15,870 nucleotides of DNA from Bacteroidales bacterium (GTDB lineage: Bacteria > Bacteroidota > Bacteroidia > Bacteroidales > UBA1556), in contig JAGLDA010000144.1 in the NCBI GenBank assembly GCA_023145955.1, positions 1-15,870 of the forward strand, written 5' to 3'. The translations under genes and the position numbers were made by a program. Of the stretch, positions 1 through 7,634 are shown piece after piece. How positions within the stretch are numbered: position 1 is the first letter of the stretch; the number at the start of each line of letters is the position of its first letter. The notes under the pieces are model-generated. The model did not search any database. It had not been told where the DNA came from and saw only the letters and a list, made by a program, of their open reading frames with translations.

Positions 1-441
1 CACGATTTTGATAATGTACGCAAAGCTATTAATCTTACTCACGACTATGGTATTAATGTTGGCGGACATATGATGTTTGGACTGCCTGGCGAAAGTATAG
101 ATATGATGATGGCTGAGGCTGAAATTCTTAATAGCCTTCCTTTGAATACAATAAAATTTCATCAGCTACAAATAATTACCAATACTGCAATGGCTAAGGA
201 TTATAAGATAAACCCTCAAAATTATGATTTCTTCACCCTTGATGAATACGTTAACTTTATTGTAGATTTTACAGAGAAACTTAATCCTAAATTTGTAATT
301 GAAAGATTTGCTGGTGAAGTTCCGCCAAGATTTCTTGCTGGACCAACATGGGGAAATGTAAGAAATGACCAAATTCTTAATAAAATTGAAAGAGAATTTC
401 AGATTAGAGACTCATGGCAAGGGAAATTTTGTAAAAAATAA
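1..441 (+). CDS. Radical SAM protein, YhcC-like (TIGR01212 type), 3' part only
   Basis: The gene is cut by the left edge; the frame is open from base 1 to a TAA at 439-441, giving the last 146 residues. The visible part begins within the radical SAM barrel: a segment reading GHMMFGLPGES (residues 22-32 of the fragment) matches the conserved glycine-rich GLPGE strand of this superfamily. The C-terminal end, with VIERFAGEVPPRFLAGPTW and a final WQGKFC, is characteristic of the YhcC/TIGR01212 group, whose substrate is not established. The CX3CX2C cluster-binding motif would lie upstream of the window, so catalytic competence cannot be judged. An internal ATG at 70 is not the start, because homologous sequence continues in frame upstream of it. 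No T-tract terminator follows, only the inverted repeat at 461-510. Confidence 0.85.
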   Translation, partial: HDFDNVRKAINLTHDYGINVGGHMMFGLPGESIDMMMAEAEILNSLPLNTIKFHQLQIITNTAMAKDYKINPQNYDFFTLDEYVNFIVDFTEKLNPKFVIERFAGEVPPRFLAGPTWGNVRNDQILNKIEREFQIRDSWQGKFCKK

Positions 442-460
442 ATAATTATGAAACGAACAT

Positions 461-510
461 GACAAATTTTAATCGTAATTTGCCCCACAGGTGCATGATT
501 AAAACTTGTC
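461..510. repeat. 50-base inverted-repeat element in the gap before the uptake operon
   Basis: The left arm GACAAATTTTAATC (461-474) pairs with the right arm GATTAAAACTTGTC (497-510) at 13 of 14 positions. Inside lies a second, offset stem, TGCCCC (481-486) and GGTGCA (490-495), around an ACA loop with one mismatch. As RNA this would be a long, bulged hairpin. It ends 40 bases before the start of the binding-lipoprotein gene and begins 20 bases after the radical SAM stop. No T-run follows the right arm (TTGAGAGTTCC), so it is not a standard intrinsic terminator. It could be an mRNA processing or stability element, an operator, a dispersed repeat or a regulatory leader. The structure is seen directly; the function is unknown. 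Confidence 0.6.
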
Positions 511-550
511 TTGAGAGTTCCATATCACCGAATTAATAAATTTAAAATAT

Positions 551-1393
551 ATGAAAAATTTATACATACTCTTTTTTGCTCTTACGGCACTGCTTAGTTC
601 CTGTGGTAATAATACAAACAATAGTAAAGCAAATAACAATTCTAATGAACTACGAATCATTTCTTTAGTGCCTTCTATTACTTTAGAGATTGAGCAATTA
701 GGCCTTAAAAATAATATTGTAGGGGCTACTTCTTATTGCGAAATAACTAAAGATAATCCAGAGCTAATAATAGGCTCAGCAATTGAAATTAATGAAGAAA
801 AAATACTTCTTCTTAAACCAGATATTGTATTTTCCTCAACACTTACAAAACCAAAGTCGGAGAAAATATTACGCGATAATGGCATAAAAGTAATTACTAT
901 GCCAAGGTTATACAGTTTTGAGGACTTATGCTCACATTATATTGAACTAGGTAAATCTTTAGATAAAGAAGAAGATGCCACCAATTTTGTAATTCAATCT
1001 AAAAATAAGCTAGATAGCATAATGGCTAGCATAATAAATACTGGAGAAAAACCAAGAATATTTTTCCAAATAGGGGCAAAACCAATAGCGACAGTAATTG
1101 ATAGTACTTTTATGAACGATTTTATTATATTTGCCAAAGCAGAAAATATATTCTCTGATTTGGATAATATTATTGTAAGCCGAGAGAGTGTAGTGCTTAG
1201 AAATCCTAGTCATATTATAATATCATCAATGGGAACGGTAGGCACTAACGAAAAGCAGGTATGGAATAATTATTCAGATATTGATGCTGTAATAAATAAT
1301 AATATTTTCGTCATAGATGGAGCTACAACACCTACTGTTGCAGCATTTATCGATAACTTTGAGAAAATAAAAACTGGGATCTACAAAAAATAA
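551..1393 (+). CDS. Solute-binding lipoprotein of a BtuF/FepB-class ABC importer
   Basis: This 280-residue protein has a lipoprotein signal: a hydrophobic run (residues 4-16) ending in LLSSC with the lipidation Cys at 18, followed by an Asn/Ser-rich linker (19-33). The mature part starts with RIISLVPSITLEIEQLG and IVGATSYC, the opening of the helical-backbone (class III, TroA/BtuF-like) binding-protein fold. LLLKPDIVFSS (about residues 85-95) is the matching strand of the first lobe, and the rest forms the second lobe. It should capture a chelate such as cobalamin, a ferric siderophore or haem in the periplasm for the permease and ATPase encoded just downstream. The start is the ATG at 551; no clear ribosome-binding site is seen. 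The permease gene begins 4 bases after its stop. The substrate cannot be decided from sequence; a vitamin B12-type role is plausible. Confidence 0.85.
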   Translation: MKNLYILFFALTALLSSCGNNTNNSKANNNSNELRIISLVPSITLEIEQLGLKNNIVGATSYCEITKDNPELIIGSAIEINEEKILLLKPDIVFSSTLTKPKSEKILRDNGIKVITMPRLYSFEDLCSHYIELGKSLDKEEDATNFVIQSKNKLDSIMASIINTGEKPRIFFQIGAKPIATVIDSTFMNDFIIFAKAENIFSDLDNIIVSRESVVLRNPSHIIISSMGTVGTNEKQVWNNYSDIDAVINNNIFVIDGATTPTVAAFIDNFEKIKTGIYKK

Positions 1394-1397
1394 AATA

Positions 1398-2408
1398 ATG
1401 AATCAACGCCTTAAAAAATGGGTAATTAATGTGGGATCATTGCTAATTTTACTATTAGCAGCTATACTTTTAGCATTATGCGTTGGTGAAATGAATTTAT
1501 CTCCCACTGAATTATTAAGTATCCTAAAATCTAAGTCGGGAATAGAATACTCCATAATTGTAAATATAAGAATCCCCAGAATTTTATTGGCAATAGCAGT
1601 AGGCGGAGCACTTAGTATCTCGGGATTAGTTTTGCAAGCAATATATCGAAATCCGTTGGTAGAACCATATACTCTTGGTATTTCTGGCGGTGCAGCACTG
1701 GGTGTAGCATTAGGGATTGTATTTGGTGCCACATCTATATTTTCAATCTTCTCTCTACCAATTTACGGAATTATTGGAGCTTTTATTACCATTGTAATAA
1801 TGTATTTTTTGAGTATGCGCAGAACGCATTTAAATATAAACTCCATACTTCTTACTGGTGTAATGATTAGTTTTATTACCTCTTCAGCAATAATGTTTCT
1901 TCTGGCAACTACTACCACCGAAAAATTACAGAATATTATTTTTTGGACAATGGGCTCTTTGGATGAGCCTAATATTACATTGGTATATCTTGTATTAACG
2001 ACATCTTTATTAGGACTTGGCGTTTTTTATTTTTTCGTAAGACAATTAAATGCATTGCGCCTTGGCGAATCTCATGCAAAGTATATTGGGGTAAATACTT
2101 CCCTAATTATTAAAATACTCTTTGTAGTAGCATCAATAATTACTGGCATTAGCGTAGCAACTGTCGGTGTTATTGGTTTTGTGGGACTGGTAGTGCCACA
2201 CTTATTAAGATATTGGCTAGGCAATGATTACAGAATTTTACTAATAAGCACATTTCTTGGTGGGGCAATATTTCTAATATTATCGGATGTATTTGCCCGC
2301 ACAATAATTTCGCCAAATGAGTTACCAATCGGAGTAATAACCGGTTTGATTGGTGGCACTATATTCATTATTGCAATCAGCAAAACCAATAAACTTCTAA
2401 AGTTTTAG
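1398..2408 (+). CDS. FecCD/BtuC-family ABC importer permease
   Basis: This 336-residue, very hydrophobic protein has about ten predicted membrane helices, the usual size and topology of FecCD/BtuC permeases. Family marks are RIPR (58-61), the long conserved block from GLVLQAIYRNPLVEP to GGAALG (76-102), the coupling region VGVIGFVGLVVPHLLR (256-271) that contacts the ATPase, and ELPIGVITGLIGG near the C-terminus (308-320). Two copies would form the inner-membrane channel for the ligand delivered by the preceding lipoprotein. The gene is tightly packed: 4 bases after the binding-protein stop and 4 bases before the ATPase start, so the three are almost certainly co-transcribed. No residue looks unusual. 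Family assignment is firm; cobalamin versus ferric-siderophore specificity is open. Confidence 0.93.
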   Translation: MNQRLKKWVINVGSLLILLLAAILLALCVGEMNLSPTELLSILKSKSGIEYSIIVNIRIPRILLAIAVGGALSISGLVLQAIYRNPLVEPYTLGISGGAALGVALGIVFGATSIFSIFSLPIYGIIGAFITIVIMYFLSMRRTHLNINSILLTGVMISFITSSAIMFLLATTTTEKLQNIIFWTMGSLDEPNITLVYLVLTTSLLGLGVFYFFVRQLNALRLGESHAKYIGVNTSLIIKILFVVASIITGISVATVGVIGFVGLVVPHLLRYWLGNDYRILLISTFLGGAIFLILSDVFARTIISPNELPIGVITGLIGGTIFIIAISKTNKLLKF

Positions 2409-2412
2409 CAAT

Positions 2413-3210
2413 ATGACCAATATACTATCCATAAAAAATATTGTATCTGGTTATGGTGATAAAACCATAATTAAGAATATTAGTTTTGAAGTAGGCACTG
2501 GCTCTTTAACAGGAATTATTGGCCCCAATGCATGTGGTAAAACAACACTCTTCAGAACTATTACTGGAGATATTAGCCTCAATTCTGGTGAAATATTTAT
2601 AGCCCAAAAAGATATATCTAAACTTACACTAAAAGAAAAGGCTAAAAAGATAGCTATTGTAACGCAAAGTTTTGACTTGCCAAATCTAAGTGTAGAAGAA
2701 TATGTTCTATTGGGACGATACCCTTATAATAATAGATTCCAATTTTTTGAGAGTAATAAAGATTATGAGGTTGCTCATAAATACATGAAACTTACTGATA
2801 CTTATAGATATAAAGATCAGCAAATTAACAAACTTAGCGGTGGCGCTCAGCAATTGGTAGCCATAGCCAGAGCACTAACGCAAGAGCCCGACTTACTACT
2901 CCTTGATGAGCCTACTTCTCATTTGGATATTACACACCAAGTGCAGGTGCTTAACCTAATTCGTAGGCTAAATAAAGAAATGAAACTTAGTGTACTTATG
3001 ATTATTCACGACCTGAATTTGGCAGGAGAGTACTGTGAGAACCTAGTATTGATGAATGCTGGCAAAGTACATATAATGGGAACTGCTGAAGAAGTTCTGA
3101 ATTATAAAGACATTGAGGAAGTATATAAAACTATAGTTATTACACAAAAAAATCCTATCTCCAACAAACCAGCAGTATTTCTTGTTTCTGATGAAGGTAA
3201 TACTATATAA
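2413..3210 (+). CDS. ATPase of the BtuD/FepC-class importer
   Basis: This 265-residue ABC ATPase has every core motif: Walker A GPNACGKTT (37-45), Q-loop Gln85, signature LSGGAQQ (141-147), Walker B DLLLLDEP (160-167), D-loop SHLD (169-172) and switch His199 in IIHDLNLA. It should power the permease encoded 4 bases upstream. The signature is LSGGAQQ rather than the commoner LSGGERQ or LSGGQRQ, a tolerated variation. Cys in the P-loop also occurs in FepC-type enzymes and is not taken as abnormal. It is the last gene of the uptake operon; its stop is followed by 150 bases with the next promoter and no obvious hairpin terminator. The specific ligand of the system is unknown. Confidence 0.93.
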   Translation: MTNILSIKNIVSGYGDKTIIKNISFEVGTGSLTGIIGPNACGKTTLFRTITGDISLNSGEIFIAQKDISKLTLKEKAKKIAIVTQSFDLPNLSVEEYVLLGRYPYNNRFQFFESNKDYEVAHKYMKLTDTYRYKDQQINKLSGGAQQLVAIARALTQEPDLLLLDEPTSHLDITHQVQVLNLIRRLNKEMKLSVLMIIHDLNLAGEYCENLVLMNAGKVHIMGTAEEVLNYKDIEEVYKTIVITQKNPISNKPAVFLVSDEGNTI

Positions 3211-3263
3211 TTAATATTACTTCTTTAAATTACCTTGTCCCAAATTCAACGCGTTAATTAAAC

Positions 3264-3271
3264 TACCTTTG
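3264..3271 (+). promoter_or_regulatory. Bacteroidota-type -7 promoter box for the RND efflux operon
   Basis: TACCTTTG fits the TAnnTTTG consensus of the Bacteroidota primary sigma factor and is followed by C, as is common. No good TTG -33 element sits at the expected spacing; the nearest TTG (3235-3237) is about 26 bases upstream. Transcription from here would give a leader of roughly 80 bases before the ATG at 3361. The assignment rests on consensus and position only. Confidence 0.5.
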
Positions 3272-3279
3272 CTCGCCGT

Positions 3280-3329
3280 GTTCAATAATAAAATGCACGT
3301 TCAATAGCCTAATTTAAATATACTTAGGC
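3280..3329 (+). repeat. Leader repeats: direct GTTCAATA pair plus a GCCTAA/TTAGGC stem-loop
   Basis: GTTCAATA occurs at 3280-3287 and again at 3299-3306, 19 bases apart start to start (close to two helical turns); TTCAATA recurs at 3354-3360, immediately before the ATG of the adaptor gene. Next to the second copy, GCCTAA (3307-3312) and TTAGGC (3324-3329) form a six-base inverted repeat around an 11-base AT loop. All lie downstream of the presumed promoter, so they could be operator half-sites or leader RNA structure controlling the efflux operon. They are short, and chance is possible in such AT-rich DNA. Confidence 0.3.
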
Positions 3330-3360
3330 CGATGCAAACAATGTAACTAATTTTTCAATA

Positions 3361-4476
3361 ATGAATAAACTAAAGATTAGAAGAACATCCTTTATGGCAA
3401 TTATAATAATCATTGTCTCTGTGATAGGATTTAAATTCTTAAGTGGCTTAAAGGAAGCTCCAAAAAAGGATTCTAGTAAAGCCAAAATCATTAAGGTTGA
3501 AGTAATAAATGTAATGAACGAAGATGTGGCTGCTGATATTTCCGTAAATGGTAGACTGAACTCTAAATATAAAATTGATATTTTTACTGAGGTTACTGGC
3601 CGATTACTAGCTTCTAAAAAAAGTTTTAAAGAGGGAGTGAAATTCAAGAAAGGCGAGGTCTTATTAAAATTAGATGATGCTAATTATCGTCTAAATTTAA
3701 ATGCTACAAGAAGCAGTTTCCATAGTTTACTCACTCAATTATTAGCAGAGGTAAAAATTGAATATCCTGATCATTTTTCACAATGGGAAAGTTATATCAA
3801 TAATTTCAACCCTGAATCTAATATAGAAGAGCTGCCAAAGGTATTAAACAATAAAGAGAAGAATTATTTAGTCTCAAAAAATATTTACTCTCAATATTAT
3901 AGTATTAAAGCACATGAAGCTCAGCTTGATAAATATAGAGTAATTGCACCTTTTACTGGTGTAGTAAACAATGCCAATATCAACCCAAATTCAATTGTGA
4001 GAGCTGGTCAAAAACTAGCAGAATTTATTAATCCAAGTGTATTCGAATTGGCGGTTGGGGTTAGTTTGGCTGAGATATCAAAAATTGAAATTGGAGATAT
4101 AGTAATGCTTAATTCTAGTGATATTGCTGGCGAATGGAAAGGTAGAATTAGCAGGATTGGGGAAAGCTTGGACGACAGAACAATGACTTTTCAAGTATAT
4201 ATTGAAGTGAAATCCAGTCAACTATATGAAGGGATGTACCTAAAGGGTGTAATGAGTAGCTTTATGGTAAATAATGTATCTAAAATTCCTTCCAACTTAA
4301 TTCGTAATGGTAATTTTGTATATACAGTTAACGATTCTCTTTTGCATTTTCAAAAAATAGAAATTGTACATGAAGCAAAAGGTTTCACTTTAGTGAGAGG
4401 CATTGAGGATAATACCCAGCTTATCAGTCATAATGTATCAAATGCTCATGAAGGCATGGTAGTTACTATCGATTAA
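3361..4476 (+). CDS. RND efflux periplasmic adaptor (membrane-fusion protein)
   Basis: This 371-residue protein has an N-terminal hydrophobic anchor (about 11-29) without a lipobox Cys, so it is probably tethered by a transmembrane helix. The first lipoyl half follows, with TEVTGRLLASKKSFKEGVKF and KKGEVLLKLDD (76-106); the second half carries VIAPFTGVV (194-202) and SIVRAGQKLAEF. Then come the beta-barrel (about 228-300, with GRISRIGESLDDRTMTF) and a membrane-proximal domain. Between the lipoyl halves (about 110-190) the sequence is not a long regular coiled-coil hairpin but includes a PDHFSQWESYINNF stretch, so the hairpin seems short or irregular. It should bridge the pump and the outer-membrane channel encoded directly downstream. 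The start is the ATG at 3361; the pump gene begins 11 bases after its stop. Confidence 0.92.
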   Translation: MNKLKIRRTSFMAIIIIIVSVIGFKFLSGLKEAPKKDSSKAKIIKVEVINVMNEDVAADISVNGRLNSKYKIDIFTEVTGRLLASKKSFKEGVKFKKGEVLLKLDDANYRLNLNATRSSFHSLLTQLLAEVKIEYPDHFSQWESYINNFNPESNIEELPKVLNNKEKNYLVSKNIYSQYYSIKAHEAQLDKYRVIAPFTGVVNNANINPNSIVRAGQKLAEFINPSVFELAVGVSLAEISKIEIGDIVMLNSSDIAGEWKGRISRIGESLDDRTMTFQVYIEVKSSQLYEGMYLKGVMSSFMVNNVSKIPSNLIRNGNFVYTVNDSLLHFQKIEIVHEAKGFTLVRGIEDNTQLISHNVSNAHEGMVVTID

Positions 4477-4487
4477 TTATTATTTCT

Positions 4488-7400
4488 ATGAAGAAATTAG
4501 TAGAGTATTTTATTAAATATGAGGTTTCAGGAAATGTAATTCTATTCCTCCTATTAACCTTTGGTATCGTTGGTATGCTCAGCTTACAAAGCACTTTTTT
4601 TCCAAAGGTTCCTAGTAGAATTATTGTTATTCAAGCTGTTTACCCTGGGGCATCTCCCGAGGAAATTGAAGAATCCATTATTCTTAAAATTGAGGATAAA
4701 ATAAAAGGCATAACTGGTATTGAGCGCGTAACATCTGTCTCTAGCGAAAACATGGGACGGATTACCATTGAAACGAAGCGTAATGCAAATATTGACAATG
4801 TATTGGTTGATGTAAAAAATGCTGTTGATCAAATAATCTCCTTTCCCGTTGGGCTTGAAAACCTGGATGTTTTTAAAGTCGAAGTCGTTAGCAATGCGAT
4901 GAGTTTTGCTATAAGTGGTACTGATGACCTAAAAATGCTAAAGAAGGTTGCGAGAAAAGCAGAACGAGAATTACTCTCATATAAAAACATTTCTAAAGTA
5001 ACTTTGAGTGGCTTTCCACGAGAAGAAATTGTAATAAATCTTCAAGAAGAGCGTATGCTTGCTCATAATATTACATTCCAAGAAGTGCTTTTGGCTGTTA
5101 GGAATACTAATATTGAAGTTACTGGTGGAACCGTGAAAGGCCCTCAGGAAGAGTATAAGATTAGAGCTAAGAATAGGTATTATCAAGGCGAAGATATAAA
5201 GAATATAATTGTAAAAGCACAAACTGATGGCCAAGTTCTTCGGCTAAAGGATGTGTCAACTGTAGAAGACACTTGGGAAGAAACCCCCAATAGGAATTTC
5301 TATAATGGCGAACCTTCCGTTAATATTGATGTATCCTATACTAACGATCAAGATTTGATTGAGATCACCGATTTTGTGAGTCAATACGTAATTGATTTTA
5401 ATGAAAAACACGATCATTTACAAGCTAATATTACAAAAGACAGCTCTGAAACCGTAAAGCAACGTATTGATTTACTGACAAAAAATGGTATAATTGGGTT
5501 TGTACTTGTTTTTATTCTATTGGCATTATTTCTTAATTACCGCCTTGCATTTTGGGTTGCATTATCTATTCCCGTTTCTTTTGCTGGTATGTTTATTCTT
5601 GCCAAATTTTTTGATATTACTATAAATGTAATCTCACTTTTCGGAATGATTACTGTAATTGGTATTTTGGTGGATGATGGAGTAGTAATAAGCGAGAATA
5701 TATATCGCCATTTTGAGAATGGTAAAAACAGAATGCAGGCTGCAGTACATGGAACAATGGAGGTTCTGCCAGCAATATTCTCCGCTATTTTAACCACTAT
5801 TGTAGCATTTTCTGCATTTTTCTTTATTGATGGGCGATTGGGTGATTTCTTTAAAGAGATGGCTTTTATTGTTATAGCAACTTTAATATTTTCTTTGGTA
5901 GAAGGAATATTAATTCTTCCTGCACATATTGCTCATTCCAAAGCTCTTGATCGAAAAGAGAAGCCCAATAGATTTATGCGTTTTACGGCAAGTTTAATGA
6001 ATTGGATGAGAAACAAGCTCTATCGACCACTTTTAGATTATAGTTTACGCAATAGAACTCTAGCTTTAGCGGTTCCATTAGCTTTTCTAATTCTTACCTT
6101 TGGAGCACTTAAGGGAGGAATCATTAAATCCACCTTTTTTCCTTTTATCGACCGCGAATTTATTGTTATCAATGTAAAAATGCCCGCTGGTACGCCCAAA
6201 GAAATTACCCTTGATAAGCTTAATTATATTGAAGAATATATTTGGCAGGCAAATGACAAAATACGAGAAAGTAGAGAAGATGGATTGGATGTAATTCTTG
6301 CCGTAGATAAACGCTTAGGGCCTACGAGTACAAACGAAGGAGTACTAAATATAAAACTCTTAGATAATGAAGCTCGGCAAATGCAAACTACTGATATCAC
6401 TGCTATTATCAGTAAAAAGGCCGGCAAAATTGCTGGTATAGAAGATTTGAAATATGGTGGTGGCTCAAGCTTTGGAATGCCAATTGCCATTTCGCTTCAA
6501 GCAGAAAATTTGGATCATGTACGCGCTATAGTAGAAGAACTAAAACTAAAGCTAAAAGAGTTATCCGATCTTAAAGATATTTCTGACAACGACCCCGAAG
6601 GAATTCGTGAGGTTAATATAAAACTAAAGGAAAAAGCCTATCTGCTAGGGCTTAATGTTCAAAATATTATTGGGCAAATTAGACAAGGCTTTTTTGGTGG
6701 TGAGATACAACGACTGCAACGTGGCCTCGACGAGGTAAAAGTATGGGTAAGATACGATAAAGAAGGCCGTTCAACCATTTCAGGGCTTAAGAATATGTAT
6801 ATCAGAACAAATACTGGCACACAGTTTCTACTAAAAGACTTGGTGAGTTTTGAAATAAAAAAAGGTATTGTAAGCATCAATCACACCGATAATAAAAGAG
6901 AAATAAAAGTGGAAGCAGACATTGCCTCAGCAGATGTATCTGTGAGCGATATGATTTCTAGTATTGAAGAAAATATTATGCCTGAACTATTGGCTAGGTT
7001 TCCAGAGGTTAATTATTCATTTGAAGGGCAAAATAGAGAGCAGCAAAAATCTATGGGTTCAATGAAAATAGTGATGCCTGTAGTTATACTATTGATGTTA
7101 TCTATTATTGTATTAACGTTCAGGTCTTTCAAACAAACATTATTTGTTTTATTACTTATTCCATTTTCATTTATTGGTGTAGGATGGGGACATTATATCG
7201 AAGGGCTGTCAATTAGCTTATTTAGTTTTTTAGGGCTTATAGCACTTATTGGAATTCTCGTAAATGACGCTTTGGTTTTTGTAAGTACATTTAATATTAA
7301 TATTAAGTCAGGAATTCCTTTTAATAAAGCACTACATGATGCTGCATTATCTAGATTTAGGCCAATAGTACTAACCTCCATAACTACAATTGCAGGTTTA

Positions 7401-7634
7401 GCTCCATTAATGCTCGAAACAAGTATGCAAGCACAGTTTCTAATTCCAATGGCAGCTACAATTGCTTACGGACTAGGCGTAGCAACTATAATGATACTAA
7501 TTGTTTTACCTGTTTTAATGTCATTATCCAATAGCTATAGTAGATTCTGGGCTTGGTTTTGGAGGGGCGAAGAACTTAGTCAGGAAGAAGTAGAACCTGC
7601 ATATCAAGAAATAAAATATGATGATGAAGCATAA
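4488..7634 (+). CDS. RND-family inner-membrane efflux pump
   Basis: At 1048 residues this has the normal size of an AcrB-like RND permease, with the usual duplicated layout: TM1 (about 15-34), a large periplasmic domain, a TM2-6 block starting near 333, TM7 near 525, a second periplasmic domain and a TM8-12 block from about 858. The proton-relay aspartates of TM4 are present in GILVDDGVVISEN (Asp396, Asp397). In the TM10 repeat the equivalent stretch is GILVNDALVF (922-931): the position of AcrB Lys940 is Asn926, followed by Asp927. The pump therefore belongs to an RND branch with different relay chemistry. It should export small molecules using the proton motive force, with the adaptor upstream and the TolC-like protein downstream; substrates are unknown. 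Its last 17 bases overlap the channel gene. Confidence 0.95.
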   Translation: MKKLVEYFIKYEVSGNVILFLLLTFGIVGMLSLQSTFFPKVPSRIIVIQAVYPGASPEEIEESIILKIEDKIKGITGIERVTSVSSENMGRITIETKRNANIDNVLVDVKNAVDQIISFPVGLENLDVFKVEVVSNAMSFAISGTDDLKMLKKVARKAERELLSYKNISKVTLSGFPREEIVINLQEERMLAHNITFQEVLLAVRNTNIEVTGGTVKGPQEEYKIRAKNRYYQGEDIKNIIVKAQTDGQVLRLKDVSTVEDTWEETPNRNFYNGEPSVNIDVSYTNDQDLIEITDFVSQYVIDFNEKHDHLQANITKDSSETVKQRIDLLTKNGIIGFVLVFILLALFLNYRLAFWVALSIPVSFAGMFILAKFFDITINVISLFGMITVIGILVDDGVVISENIYRHFENGKNRMQAAVHGTMEVLPAIFSAILTTIVAFSAFFFIDGRLGDFFKEMAFIVIATLIFSLVEGILILPAHIAHSKALDRKEKPNRFMRFTASLMNWMRNKLYRPLLDYSLRNRTLALAVPLAFLILTFGALKGGIIKSTFFPFIDREFIVINVKMPAGTPKEITLDKLNYIEEYIWQANDKIRESREDGLDVILAVDKRLGPTSTNEGVLNIKLLDNEARQMQTTDITAIISKKAGKIAGIEDLKYGGGSSFGMPIAISLQAENLDHVRAIVEELKLKLKELSDLKDISDNDPEGIREVNIKLKEKAYLLGLNVQNIIGQIRQGFFGGEIQRLQRGLDEVKVWVRYDKEGRSTISGLKNMYIRTNTGTQFLLKDLVSFEIKKGIVSINHTDNKREIKVEADIASADVSVSDMISSIEENIMPELLARFPEVNYSFEGQNREQQKSMGSMKIVMPVVILLMLSIIVLTFRSFKQTLFVLLLIPFSFIGVGWGHYIEGLSISLFSFLGLIALIGILVNDALVFVSTFNINIKSGIPFNKALHDAALSRFRPIVLTSITTIAGLAPLMLETSMQAQFLIPMAATIAYGLGVATIMILIVLPVLMSLSNSYSRFWAWFWRGEELSQEEVEPAYQEIKYDDEA

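Noticed and set aside
441..550. Cobalamin riboswitch before the BtuF-like gene
   Set aside because: The gap is only about 110 bases and I find none of the conserved cobalamin riboswitch core segments; only the inverted repeat at 461-510 is evident.
1403..1732. 109-residue minus-strand frame antisense to the permease gene
   Set aside because: It lies wholly within a well-supported permease gene, has no recognisable protein features and no promoter.
2521..2547. Cys in the P-loop of the importer ATPase as an unusual residue
   Set aside because: FepC-type ATPases commonly have Cys at this position, so it is not distinctive.
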